DNA of 64,000 bases from Lotus japonicus (taxonomy: Eukaryota; Streptophyta; Magnoliopsida; Fabales; Fabaceae), in NCBI RefSeq assembly GCF_012489685.1, contig NC_080042.1, positions 11,670,150 through 11,734,149 of the forward strand, given 5' to 3'. The stretch's first letter is position 1. Each line of letters begins with the position of its first letter. A program made the position numbers and the translations under genes. Positions 22,792 to 33,512 of the stretch are shown piece by piece. The notes below the pieces were generated by a model, which saw nothing but the letters and a program-made list of their open reading frames with translations, was not told where the DNA came from and made no database searches.

Positions 22792-22807
22792 CCACAAACG
22801 ACGCCAA
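22792..22807 (-). promoter_or_regulatory. Tat-1 primer-binding site
   Basis: Minus-strand TTGGCGTCGTTTGTGG directly abuts the 5' LTR end. It is a one-base variant of the TTGGCGCCGT(C/T)TGTGG sites common in plant gypsy elements; the second Tat element has TTGGCGCCGTCTGTGG. Confidence 0.75.
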
Positions 22808-23346
22808 TGTTTCGTACTAAAGCTTACTTAAGTATAAAGGGGATATTCTCAGTAAACCCTAGCAGAGCATAAATGGAAAGATGATGTCAAATAAGGTAAT
22901 ATTCTCATTGATGATCAAAAAGGTACCTAGTACAAGGTGAGGACCCCCTTTTATAGTGAGTGTAGTTCTTATCTAGAAACGAGGCCTAAATCTCTATGCA
23001 AATAAGACAAAAGAGGAAAGAATCTAACAGCTGGCAAGGGAGCACAAATCAGGCAAGTGTCCCTTCATTCTCCTGATGGTCGCCTGGTATCCAGGTCAGC
23101 GAAATCCCGCCAAGCTTCTAGAGTGTCCTGAGCGGGCAATAGGTTGAGATAGGCCCGCCTAGTCCACAAGCCCACAAGAAACGAAGCTCGATGCCAATGA
23201 GTTGAAGTATCTTACTAAATATTCTAGTTCTTCGAAATAGGATATGAATGGCGCCAAGTCCTCAAGGTGTTCAAGGCAGTTACATCCCGCCATGCTTCTA
23301 CAGTGTTCTAGGCGGGAAATAGGTTGAGGTAGGCCCGCCCAGTCCA
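22808..23346 (-). repeat. Tat-1 5' LTR
   Basis: 539-bp LTR beginning TGGACTGGGCGGGCC and ending GTACGAAACA on the minus strand, followed immediately by the primer site. The TCTTC duplication follows at 23347-23351. Confidence 0.9.
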
Positions 23347-23351
23347 TCTTC

Positions 23352-23794
23352 TAATCAATCCTCTACTCAATCTTGGATTTCAATCCAACTGCATATTACA
23401 ATCCAAGTGGGATTTGATTTTGTTGGAACTGTTGTGCATATTGTGTTTTGGTGGCAGAGATGGTACAATAAGGTGGTGACGACAGCGGTGGTGGGTAGGG
23501 TTAGTGTGACAACGACCGTGTTAGTGGTTACAGATGGAGGTTGGTGTTAATGTTTGTTGGTGAAGAAGAGGGTAAATTTGTAAAAGACGAAGATAACATT
23601 TATGGCGTAATTAGTTTTTTAAATTAATTTAAGGGTAAATATGTAATATCCTGTGGCAAAAGAAGGTCTTTCATCTATGAAACCTATTTGCTCTTTCATG
23701 CAATAGGTATTTATAACAGGTTGCAATTTTTATTGTTATAAATACCAATATATACCCAATGAACATATTTGTGGATACGTACATTTTTTTTACC
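23352..23794. other. Spacer between the two Tat elements
   Basis: About 440 bp of older DNA separating two independent Tat insertions. A GGTGGTGACGAC-type stretch lies near 23470-23490. The TGAAAGAGCAAATAG motif (minus strand, about 23683-23698) mirrors 9517-9535. No gene is seen. CCCAC at 23795-23799 is the target duplication of Tat-2. Confidence 0.45.
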
Positions 23795-23799
23795 CCCAC

Positions 23800-24077
23800 T
23801 GTAAGGAACGTGATGTGAGATTCCTAGAGAGAATGAGAGCGTAATCGCTTTAGAGAGAGAAAGTAACTGAATTTCAATCTTGTTATTTCTCAAATGAGCT
23901 AAGAGTCCTTTATAATTCGTATTCATCCCCTATTTTTAGATGTGGAGTTGGGCTTGGCGCCTTCAACCCTTCCTAATGGGCCGGTTGGGCCTCTGGGAGG
24001 AGGCCCAAGTCCCTGGTCCGCTCGTCGCCCTAAGCTGGCGGTCCTGGGCGAGGGACCCTAGGGTCTCGCCCAGTCCA
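23800..24077 (-). repeat. Tat-2 3' LTR
   Basis: 278-bp LTR, plus-strand TGTAAGGAACGTG to CGCCCAGTCCA, nearly identical to 35577-35854 with a few single-base differences. Directly flanked by CCCAC. Confidence 0.9.
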
Positions 24078-24647
24078 CAAGTCCACAAGACACCGAGCTC
24101 GAAGCATGAGAGCTAAGTGTGTCTTTAAGTTGAAAAACTAAGGCGACGGTCATGAGAAGCTAATTAATGCTAAAACTTAGGGTCTAATAACGAAGAACAA
24201 TGACCAACATGGCTGGGTAATTAAAACTTTAAAAATTAACATTTTGAATTTCTTGCTACGTTCCCCTGGCGGCTTGAGTCCACAAGTGGGCTTGTGGCGA
24301 TGGCGCTTGGTTTGCTTGCTTTGTCACCGTTACGTGCGTACTCTAACTTGTGATATTCTGATGCGCATATGGCTTATGACACGTGGCAGTCGAGGTCTGC
24401 AAAGTCTCAACTGTCCTACCAAAACATCCCCTCGAATCCCCATAAAGCCTGACAGTTTGGATACTGGACCAATTATCTTCAACCGCTGCAGTTTTCCACT
24501 TACTGTGTCGTTCCCCCTTCCCGAAATCTCGCAACTGCAATCATTTTCCTCTGTTATGGGACACGATCTCCCACCTTTCCTCCGCATCTCCCAACAACTG
24601 CCCCCAGCTTCCCTTTACACGTTCCCCCTTAATCATCACTCCCTGCT

Positions 24648-24654
24648 TATAAAG
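24648..24654 (+). promoter_or_regulatory. TATA box for the Tat-2 antisense gene
   Basis: TATAAAG in CTGCTTATAAAGACGC, followed by a C/T-rich leader. The first downstream ATG is at 24834. Confidence 0.5.
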
Positions 24655-25709
24655 ACGCTGCTCCCCTTACCCTTTAATCCTTTCATAACCACGACCTTTT
24701 GCTTCCTCTTTCACACGCGAGCCCCCTGTCATAGATCATTGCCTCTGCCTTCACAGCTTCCCACGCGCCACCCTATTTTCCGACGAGCTTTCCTAGCGTC
24801 AAAATAATCTCTACTTCCTATCCCCTTTTCGAAATGACATCGAAACGCCAAACTAGAAACTCCAATCGCAACGTCATCGTCGCCACCCCTTTACGGTGTG
24901 TTCCTCCTGTTGACCCGCCCCGCCTAGGGGAGCTCCACTCGAAGAAAAAGACATTGTTGCCTTCCGAACGAGGACCTGGGAGTCCTTGCCAGTTCCCGCA
25001 GTAAGAGCCCTTCCTGCCGGGACGATGCCTAACCAACTGTCTAGCTTGGAGGAGTGGTCATCTATTTGTGAAATTTCTTCGGAATCCGGTGGATTTTGTC
25101 ACGAGAAACCCTTTGACAACCTTATGTACTACGAAATTTGCTCATCCTTTGAGCGCCCTTGGCTCCGTCCTCAAGACAATCACGTGGGTGATTCCCACTT
25201 CTTCTATGTGTATGGGTACATGTTCACAAGTTTAGGAATTAGGTTTCCCATTTCTCCTTTTATTTGCTTCGTGCTCCATAGTATCAATGTCGCTCCAAGT
25301 CAACTTCACCCCAACAGTTGGGCCTTTTTGCGATGCTTCGAAATCATCTGCGACGCGATCCAGCAAGAGCCTGAACCCTCCCACGTCTTCTATTTTTATC
25401 GCGTGTCCGCCCATCTATCGCCGCCACGCAGCTGGGTCTCCCTGGAAGCAAGACCTGGACGTCAGCGCTTCAACCCTTTTTGGTCCAACTTCACCGTTGA
25501 TCTGGCCCAAAAGTACTTCAGGGTCATAGTGTCCCATAAGTATCCCGAGGTTTTTACCCAGAGGGACGGCACCGCCCGATTCCCCTTCTACTGGACCCAA
25601 GAAGTGCTCCAGGTTGTTGATCCACCTGAGGATTCCCTAACCCCCGAGGACAAAGTTGTCATGAGCTTCCTGGCTAGACTCCCTGTTCTAGACTGTGCTC
25701 ATGTGATTG

Positions 25710-25780
25710 GTAAATTTTTCCCTTGTTTACTTCGTATTTCATATTTCATGTTAACTCATCCTTGCTGTTCTTTACTTCAG
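25710..25780 (+). other. Intron of the Tat-2 antisense gene
   Basis: Donor G|GTAAATT at 25710 and acceptor TTTACTTCAG|G at 25780, 71 bp, T-rich. Removing it keeps phase: the split codon is G plus GA (Gly) between HVI and KMLQ. The intron works only on the plus strand, which supports transcription antisense to gag-pol. Confidence 0.75.
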
Positions 25781-25971
25781 GAAAAATGCTCCAGGTCAGT
25801 GAAGATCTTCTGGACGCTTTTGGGAAGAAAAGAAAAATCTCATTTCCTCCTCAGGTTAATCTGAAGGGCGACAAGACGTCTTTGTCGAAGGTCCAGGCGA
25901 GTGGGAAACGATATCCCGGCGAGGAGACCCCTCGCCCTTCCCCCAAGAAATCGCACCTCACTACTGTTGCA

Positions 25972-27259
25972 TGATGACCCGGGTTTAGTAGTGTTTTTAG
26001 GGTCATTTAGTAGTTTATTTTGAGTCTTTTTCTTGTGTCTCATGTAGTGTTTCATGCATTGTTACTTTTATTCGTGTTTTGGCTTCATTTAAGTAATTAC
26101 ATAGTTCTATAGGGGTCTTTCTTGCATTCTTATAGAGTTTATGACTTGCATTAGTTTTTCCATTGTTTTGTGAGGACTAAGGTGATTAAAAACCCTTTGA
26201 ATTTCTTGCTATTTTCACTTGTCTTGGTCCTTTAGTGCTTCAGTAGATAATTCATGGAAAAGGAAGGTCAAGATGCAAAAAATTGAAGGAATCATTCAAA
26301 GGAGGGGTTACAAAAGCTAAAAAGTCACCAGAAACGTGTGTCTGGCGCTCAGGCGCCCATGCCTGGCGCCTGAGCGCCAGCCCTCCAGAAGCCAACTGTG
26401 TGTCTGGCGCTTGAGCGCCCCAGGACAGCGCTTGAGCACCCAGACACGCCCATTTTGCCTATAAATAGGATTCTAGTCATTTTCTTTTGTAATTTTTGAT
26501 ATCTTTTTGATACTTTATAAAATTCAGAGGTAGAGGATCATCTAGGAGAGTGAGAGAAGGCTTCCAAGCTTGTGTTCAAGGTTCTTAGCCAAGCATGGCT
26601 CTTGCCATGCTTGGCTAATCTCTCTTCTTTTACTTTGGTTTTCTTGTAAGACTTTTCCTTTTAAGTTATAATCTTAAGTTCTTTCCCACATGTTCTTCTT
26701 CTTTCCTTGAATCCCATATCCATGCTTTATGTTTCAAGTTAGAACATGTGCTAGCTTTATGCTTTTCTATAATAGAACGGAAGTTTGTTATAGATTAGGG
26801 ACTTGTTGTGGGATTACCTCTTCCATGCTTGCTACTAGGAATAGAGGAAGGGTTGGGGTTTGTTGGCCTGAAATTGCATGATATAAAACCTCATATAAAT
26901 GACTAAGTACACAAGGAATTGGGCTTAGCTTTTAGTATGAGAGAATTGCTTATGTGAGGAATCAATAAGTGAGTAATTAGGCTATAGCATCAAGGAGAGA
27001 TTCATGAGAACATGTGCTTAGAATGATTTGCTTGAATTGATTAGTTGAGCAAGAACCCAAAGTAAATCACTCTTTCTTTTCATTCTCTGTTTCATTTCTG
27101 AATTTATATTTTCTTTTTCCTTATTACTACTTCGACATATGTTTGCCTCAATAAAACAAACCTTCAAACTCAAAGTTTGAATCAAATCTATTCACTCACA
27201 ATCCTTGTGGTTCGATATTTAAAACCGGGTGGATTCGTACACTTGCGGATTTACCAACA
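25972..27259 (+). repeat. Copy B 5' LTR
   Basis: Contains the GGCGC-palindrome cluster at about 26340-26455 before TATAAATA (26460), and a perfect 13-bp inverted repeat with a 4-base loop at 26587-26616. Confidence 0.92.
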
Positions 27260-28887
27260 AGTTTTTGGTGCCGTTGCCGGGGATTGTTTGTGGTTTTTGG
27301 TTTGAGTTACGAGTTTGAAGTATAGTCTACCTAAGACTCTAACTTAGGGCTGAATGGGAGACAACCCATGTTCTTTTTTTCTTTTGTTCCTATGTATCAA
27401 TTTAACCGATTCGTTCTTGTTCCTAGTGCTTGTTGTGACCTGATCAATTATAACATGATTTGAGGTTTTGAATTCTGTGAACCTGACCTAGAATGGATCA
27501 GCTAGTGAATTTAATTTTAATTAGATTCATTGCTCATGAGTTGATAAGTTGATACATAGGATCTTCTTTTTCTGTTTTACGTTTCTTTTGTTAGTTTTTC
27601 AGGAAATAAAAGTGGAGAACACTTGGAGGCACTCAATCACTTGAAATGAGGTTTCTTTTCTTACTCTTAGTTTAGTCCATGCATTTTTAGCATATTTTTC
27701 TTTTATAGATGTTGTTTATCTTTTTTATCATGCATTTTTTTTAGAGTCTTTTATACCTTGGTCTTATACCCTTTTCACAAATGACACGTTCCTAAGTCTT
27801 GCTCACTCACATTATGCTTGTTTTGAAAATGTTTTTAAGTGGATACTTTGTGCTTTCTTTTGGGGAGTGATTGTATGTTTGGGAAAGAGAGGGAGAGACT
27901 TCGGTCTTCTAAGTGTGGTCTTGAGGATAGAGTTGATGTGAGTCCACAAGGGTCCATCTTTGACCCTTCACTATATAATTTCCATGGAGGATCCTGACTC
28001 ACTTGCACTTCTTGTTTCTATGTTTCATTTCATGCGTCCTTGAGTGTAGCTTTAGGAGACTTGCATTCTTGAGACTGGTAGGTTTTCGTGTACTTCAGAA
28101 ATTGTTTTATAACATCTTTGTCCCTAGTTGACCCTTTTGAGCCTTATGGACATTTCCTTGGTATCTATGTCTAATGGGCTGGTTGTTTGGAGGATTCAAT
28201 GGGGAGTTGTGGTTCTTAACTCTTGATGGAGCTAGTTTATAAAAAGTGCAATTGTCTCTTGCCCCAAAGAAAAAATTGAAAAAAGTCAAAAGTGAAAATG
28301 AACTCCATGGCCCGGTGGAGTTCCAAAAAAAAAGAGAAAAAGAGAAAATGAACTCCATGGTGTGGTGGAGTTCCGAAAAAAAAAAATCTGAAACAAAAAG
28401 GGGTTAAGAGACTTGAGTGCTAAGTATCGATAGCTTGAAAGCTCCGGAATTCCAAGTTGGACCACACTCAAATTTTGTGCAGCCTTAGTCTTCCTTAGGG
28501 ACCACCTACCTTGTGCTTTACCTAGCCAACATTACAACCCCTGTGAAGTCTCATTGAATATTGCATTGTCAACTTTAGTTGCTCTTGAGTGAATGATTCT
28601 CAGAACCTATGAACTTGCTTCTGTGCTCAGTGCACTAAATAATTGTCTCATGCTAGGATGTTAGCTCTAAATGCTTCTCATAGTGGACTCCAATTCTTCT
28701 TTGTCTGAGAGTTGCACGAAGTTGATTGTTGAATCTTTCTCTTCGAACTAACTACATTCACTTGATCCCCCTGTTTTCTAAAAATGTATCCCTCTTTTGG
28801 CATGTGTGTTGGGAGTAATTCTTTGTGCTTGAGGGCAAGCTAATCTTAGTGACGCTAGAGGGCGAGCTGTCGTTGAGTATAGTGGTG
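27260..28887 (+). other. Copy B internal region, non-coding
   Basis: 1,628 bp with primer site, T-rich stretches and paired hairpins GAACTCCA...TGGAGTTC at 28300-28323 and 28350-28373, aligning with those of copy A. An extra segment near 27380-27560 (TTGTGACCTGATCAATTATAAC...) is absent from copy A. No gag or pol motif was found. Confidence 0.6.
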
Positions 28888-30163
28888 TGATGACCCGGGT
28901 TTAGTAGTGTTTTTAGGGTCATTTCGTAGTTTATTTTGAGTCTTTTTCTTGTGTCTCATGTAGTGTTTAATGCATTATCATGCATTGTTACTTTTATTCG
29001 TGTTTTGGCTTCATTTAAGTAATTACATAGTTCTATAGGGGTCTTTTCTGCATTCTTATAGAGTTTAGGACTTGCATTAGTTTTTCCATTGTTTTGTGAG
29101 GACTAAGGTGATTAAAAACCCTTTGAATTTCTTGCTATTTTCACTTGTCTTGGTCCTTTAGTGCTTCAGCAGATAACTCATGGAAAAGGAAGGCCAAGAT
29201 GCAAAGGAATTGAAGGAATCATTCAAAGGAGGGGTTACAAAAGCTAAAAAGTCACCAGAAACGTGTGTCTGGCGCTCAAGCGCCCATGCCTGGCGCCTGA
29301 GTGCCAGCCCTCCAGAAGCCAACTGTGTGTCTGGCGCTTGAGCGCCCCAGGACAGCGCTTGAGCGCCCAGACACGCCCATTTTGCCTATAAATAGGATTC
29401 TAGTCATTTTCTTGTGCAATTTTTGATATCTTTTTGATACTTTGTAAAATTCAGAGGTAGAGGATCATCTAGGAGAGTGAGAGAAGGCTTCCAAGCTTGT
29501 GTTCAAGGTTCTTAGTGGTTAATCTCTCTTGTTTTACTTTGGTTTTCTTGTAAGACTTTTCCTTTTAAGTTATAATCTTAAGTTCTTTCCCACATGTTCT
29601 TCTTCTTTCCTTGAATCCCATATCCATGCTTTATGTTTCAAGTTAGAACATGTGCTAGCTTTATGCTTTTCTATAATAGAACGGAAGTTTGTTATAGATT
29701 AGGGACTTGTTGTGGGATTACCTCTTCCATGGTTGCTACTAGGAATAGAGGAAGGGTTGGGGTTTGTTGGCCTGAAATTGCATGATATAAAACCTCATAT
29801 AAATGACTAAGTACACAAGGAATTGGGCTTAGCTTTTAGTATGGGAGAATTGCTTATGTGAGGAATCAATAAGTGAGTAATTAGGCTATAGCATCAAGGA
29901 GAGATTCATGAGAACATGTGCTTAGAATGATGTGCTTGAATTGATTAGTTAAGCAAGAACCCAAAGTAAATCACTCTTTCTTTTCATTCTCTGTTTCATT
30001 TCTAAATTTATATATTTTTTCTCCTTATTACTACTTCGACATATGTTTGCCTCAATAAAACAAACCTTCAAACTCAAAGTTTGAACCGAATCTATTCATT
30101 CACAATCCCTGTGGTTCGATATTTAAAACCGGGTGGATTCGTACACTTGCGGATTTACCAACA
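28888..30163 (+). repeat. Copy B 3' LTR
   Basis: Nearly identical to the 5' LTR, but the 13-bp palindrome is replaced by a short GTGGTT joint near 29515. Confidence 0.92.
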
Positions 30164-31560
30164 TTGCATCACCCCCTGGCTGGGAGAGTACTCTCGCTAC
30201 CTCCACAGCTTTCTATGAGCCTGAGGAGACTCTCGAGGCGAGCCAGCCCGGCGGGCCTCCAAAGGTGACTCCAGTTTCTTCGCCCAACGTCCGGGGTGAT
30301 CCTATTGACAGATCTTTCCCTGGCACGAAGGTTATCTCGCCATCTCCTGGTCAAAACTTATTTCCATCTGCCAGTGTACCGCCGCCGAGTCATAATCCCG
30401 CCTTGCCCTCGGGCTCTGCAAACCAGGAATTGCCATATTCCCTATCCTTGACGCCATCGCAAGTTGTGAGGATGGATGAAGTGGTCAAGCAGCAGGGTTT
30501 GGACAGAGTTTCAAAAAGCGCGTTGGCGACAATGCTCCATGCTTTTCACCGCTACAAGCGGTCCGCCCAGGATGCCGGGGCGTTGCGATCAGAGGGGGTG
30601 CGCCTCCGCGCCCTCAACACTGAATTCGTTGAGGAGCGCAATGCACTCCTTGCCCAACTAAATGGCAAAGAAGCCTCATTTTCCAAGGAGCTGGCTGAGC
30701 AGACTAACTGTGCTGAGGTTAGCTTGGAGTTTCGAGACAAGAAGATTTCGGAACTGGAAAGGGCCCTTGCAAAACTCCAGCAGGAGGCAAAATTGGAGTC
30801 TGACCCGAAGGAAGATTTGGTGCCCTCGAAGGATCAAGCCATTTCTTCAATGGGCGAGGAACTTGAAACCCTCCGTGCCGAATTGGCGAAGAAAAATGAG
30901 GCTCTGTCTGCAACAAAGGCCTAGGCCCAGTCTGACGCGAAGGCCTTAGAAGAGAAGATGAGGTCAGATGTCGTTGCCGCCGCCGTCTTCGAGCGTGGTC
31001 GTGGATTCTTCCTCGCCAAAAACCAAGTTCAACGCCTCCATCCCCAAATTGATCTCAGCCAGATGGGAGCATTCAAGAAGGTGACTCCCGCCAGATTGGT
31101 CGGTCCCGACGATCCTCCCGGTTTTGTCGCCGAGCGTTTCCTGAATGAAGAAGATGTAGAGGGGAACGAAGAATGTTAGCAATTTTTAAGTTGATCTTAT
31201 AGTAACGATCTATTTTCCTGCTATCTTTTAATGAAAATTCCAAGTTCCCTTTGTGTTTTGCCTTGCTATGTTTCTCTTCCCCCTCCCCTTTTTTTTTTAT
31301 AATTTCAATCTAGCTTGGGCCTTCCTTCTCCACCAACGCTATACCCATTATGAGCCTTGGGCGCGCGTATCATACCGAGGAAACTCTTAGACTGTGAATA
31401 ACGCGAGTCACCCTTCTTATAGAGTCCCAAACTCCCACGGAGGTTTATCGTTGACCACCGGCCAAGAGCACTTATGACTTTATTACAATTCGCCTCATCT
31501 TTCAAGGAAAACTCCTCGAGAAACCGCTTTGGCAATAACTCCTGGAAACTGAACTTAGTG

Positions 31561-31567
31561 TATAAAT
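31561..31567 (+). promoter_or_regulatory. TATA box upstream of the second Tat-2 antisense ORF
   Basis: TATAAAT in GTGTATAAATGGCAG, 72 bp before ATG 31633 of the short plus-strand ORF. This spacing is reasonable for a plant core promoter with a short leader. Confidence 0.45.
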
Positions 31568-31632
31568 GGCAGTTAAACCATAATAGTCTTTGACGAGGAA
31601 ATCTCATTCTGTTTTTGAATTCAAGCATCACA

Positions 31633-32022
31633 ATGGCATCCTTCGAAAGTTGCAACAGTGAGCTGAGGAAGAAAGCCTCTGACGAGGATCTTTTCATCAA
31701 CGTTAGACATCCAGAGAATCCGAGCGTCTATCAACTGACCAATCAGTTGCTAGGCATGGGCCCAAACCCAGAGATAGACATCAAACTCAGAGGATTCCTC
31801 GTGTTTGTGGAGGAGCTTCAGGATCTGTTCCAGCGGGAGCTGGATAATTATGCCGCTATTCGAGCGGTGGAGGCTTCGCTGGAAGCCATGGCGGAGAGTC
31901 CTATGAGGCAGGAGGTTCTCCAGAACTTGGTCCGATTGGAGTACAAACAACACCGTCTAGGGCTTGAGAAAACAGAGTTTCGTCGTCAATGTAAAGTTAT
32001 GAGAAGAAATCCTCCATTTTAA
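31633..32022 (+). CDS. Second antisense ORF of Tat-2, unknown function (129 aa)
   Basis: Intact frame from ATG 31633 to TAA 32020-32022, on the strand opposite to gag-pol and between the end of the large antisense gene (31179) and the pol remnant. The predicted protein is soluble, mostly helical by composition and charged, beginning MASFESCNSELRKKASDEDL. It has a middle Leu/Glu-rich segment (LVFVEELQDLFQRELDN), a second helix (AIRAVEASLEAMAESPMRQ) and a basic C-terminus (KVMRRNPPF). No membrane segment, signal peptide or known domain was seen. It has no counterpart in the matching part of Tat-1. An ORF this size, with a good start and a nearby TATA box, may be real, but chance cannot be excluded. 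Confidence 0.5.
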   Translation: MASFESCNSELRKKASDEDLFINVRHPENPSVYQLTNQLLGMGPNPEIDIKLRGFLVFVEELQDLFQRELDNYAAIRAVEASLEAMAESPMRQEVLQNLVRLEYKQHRLGLEKTEFRRQCKVMRRNPPF

Positions 32023-32812
32023 GATGTAATGCAAATGATGCGAATGATATGAATAAAAAAGTTTTATTTTTATTTTTTATGAATGCCTCTAGATGTTTGC
32101 TAGTATGAATGCGTGAGCAAATAAATAATGAACGGAAAAAACGAAAATGAGTGAATAGATAAATGGGCGAGGCGTGCGGTCCGCTACGAATTTCGCCTTT
32201 CGTTTCTTCGCCGTTTAGCACGTGTTTTCAGTGCTTGATTCCGAGTTTTGCGTGAGTAGCTTTGAGAGTGTGCCATGTATAACTAGGACTTTCGCTCGGT
32301 ATTGGACCGATGACTTTGTTCACAGGCATATTTCCCGTAAGAGCAGGTGTGGCCCCACCAGCCTTATTAGGCGGGGTCTTATAGTTGCTCGGGGCCCAAT
32401 GACCATATGGGTTGCCCGAGACTTTAGCCTAGTTAAAAATGCTCGCCCGCGTTTCGGGAAGACTTGACTCGCCCATATTTCGGGGAGGTTCTTTGGATAA
32501 GAAGCTTATCCTCACACGTCGCCAAGGGTGGCTACGGTCAGCGCCAGACTTTCCGGAGATATCCCAGACATCAAGGTCGTGTTGGGATCGCCACCTTCAG
32601 GGAATTTTTCCCACCGAGCTACCGTTTCAGTTTAATTGTTAGGAGTATTGCTGAGAATTTCCTTTTGTATTTGATTTTGTGGAAAATTTTATATCGAGGG
32701 ATGCCTCGTTAAAAAACTCCTGTGACGGAGAAAAAGAGTGCATCTTTATTTTTGGTCCTAGCTTTTCAGTTGTTTCTTCGCCATGCTCCTGCTTTGTGAC
32801 TGGCTCCCTTGA
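32023..32812. other. Tat-2 region downstream of the pol remnant
   Basis: About 790 bp with no recognised domain on either strand. Short open frames are present but none shows family motifs. TTCGCC and CTCGCCC motifs recur, as elsewhere in this element. Confidence 0.4.
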
Positions 32813-33512
32813 TCAGAGTATCACGCCCAACACTCCATCCTCGTCGCCCTGTTCGATAACCCTGTAGTAGAAAGGAATTTTCCCTTGTTCACCCTCCCGC
32901 TCGGTGCAACGGGCTGACTTCGTTGGCCTCTTACTCTCAACTTCTAGCTGCTTGCATATCCTTTTATCCTGTCGGCACTGTGACCGGTTACCCTTTCCTT
33001 CTGCCTCTCTCTTTTCCCAGGTCCGACGAATTTCTCCTTTGTCTACCTCTAGTCCCGCCCCCTTTTCCTTTTCTCTCGCCCTCCGTGGAGGTTTTCTGAA
33101 TGCGGGTAGCCCCCAGGGAGTTACTTCCTTTTGCTCCCAACTAAAGAGGTCAATGTTGTCTTCTACCAACTTATCCAGGCGCCCCTCTTGCTCGGTGGTG
33201 AGCCTAGGTTCAATCGCCAGTATGCCCCTATTGGTTGCATCCATGTCCCAGTTCTCCCGACGCCGCTCGTTATCAACACGAACAAAGGGTCCGTCTCGCC
33301 CTATCTCCTGGGCTCTCTCGCCCTGACTTTCATCTTTCTTCAACCTTTTTACTTTTCCGCCGTCCTCGCCTACTCGTGTCGTTCTGGCTCTGTGTAATCA
33401 GACTCTCTTGTCCGCCTTCAGCGACCTCAATCTCATGACACCTGTGTGCTTCGCTAGCCCCCTTTCTACCATACAAGTTAAGGCAGTTGGTGTAGCGTTT
33501 CTTCGCCCCTTT
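32813..33512 (-). pseudogene. Tat-2 pol remnant (RT stub, possible integrase tail)
   Basis: After the protease come LNLYGRKGASEAHRC (matching the Tat-1 linker VALYGRKAAKESHR) and LTTEQEGRLDKLVEDNIDLFSWEQKEV, which equals the pre-RT part of Tat-1. Then similarity ends: no RT palm, YxDD, RNase H or integrase core can be found. Close to the end, YRVIEQGDEDG resembles an integrase C-terminal segment. The simplest reading is a deletion of nearly all of RT to integrase. Confidence 0.7.

Larger units (their letters stand above)
10068..23346 (-). mobile_element. Ty3/gypsy retrotransposon, Tat lineage (element Tat-1)
   Basis: A 13.3-kb element in minus orientation. Its LTRs (22808-23346 and 10068-10618) run from TGGACT to AACA on the minus strand and are bounded by the 5-bp duplication TCTTC (10063-10067 and 23347-23351). 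Gene order on the minus strand is primer site, gag, protease, RT, RNase H, a second RNase H, integrase. A gene of opposite polarity follows before the 3' LTR. The second RNase H with integrase downstream of RT, and the antisense gene near the 3' LTR, are traits of the plant Tat/Ogre group. A separate LTR element (18006-21513) is inserted between gag and protease. Several frameshifts and stops make it inactive. Confidence 0.9.
25972..30163 (+). mobile_element. Coding-free LTR retrotransposon (1.2-1.3-kb LTR family), copy B, complete
   Basis: A 4,192-bp element with LTRs 25972-27259 (1,288 bp) and 28888-30163 (1,276 bp), both TGATGACCCGGG...CCAACA. Target duplication TTGCA is at 25967-25971 and 30164-30168. 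Primer site TGGTGCCGTTGCCGGGGA lies at 27266-27283. The two LTRs look nearly identical over most of their length, so the insertion is recent. The 1.6-kb interior has no meaningful coding sequence. It is inserted in exon 2 of the Tat-2 antisense gene. No plant family name is assigned. Confidence 0.93.
24834..31179 (+). pseudogene. Tat-2 large antisense gene, PF04195-like, spliced, split by a nested element
   Basis: On the strand opposite to gag-pol. ATG 24834 opens a short frame ending at 25004; the main frame is open from before ATG 25025 to 25709. Its motifs are HFFYVYGYMFTSLGIRFPIS, INVAPSQLHPNSWAFLRCFEI, FYFYRVSAHL and RFPFYWTQEVLQVV. A 71-bp GT-AG intron (25710-25780) joins in frame to GKMLQVSEDLLDAFGKK. 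The frame runs into the nested element at 25972 and resumes in phase at 30164 after the TTGCA duplication. A Pro/Ser-rich part, a coiled-coil region (LVKQQGLD..., ELERALAKLQQE) and one TAG stop (30922-30924) follow. The end at 31179 has FERGRGFFLAKNQV and HPQIDLSQMG, shared with Tat-1. The role is unknown. Confidence 0.8.

Noticed and set aside
24244..24807. Plus-strand 187-codon frame near the Tat-2 3' LTR
   Set aside because: It lies in the leader of the antisense gene upstream of and across the TATA box; no family motif, and composition is Leu/Pro/Ser-rich without signs of conservation.
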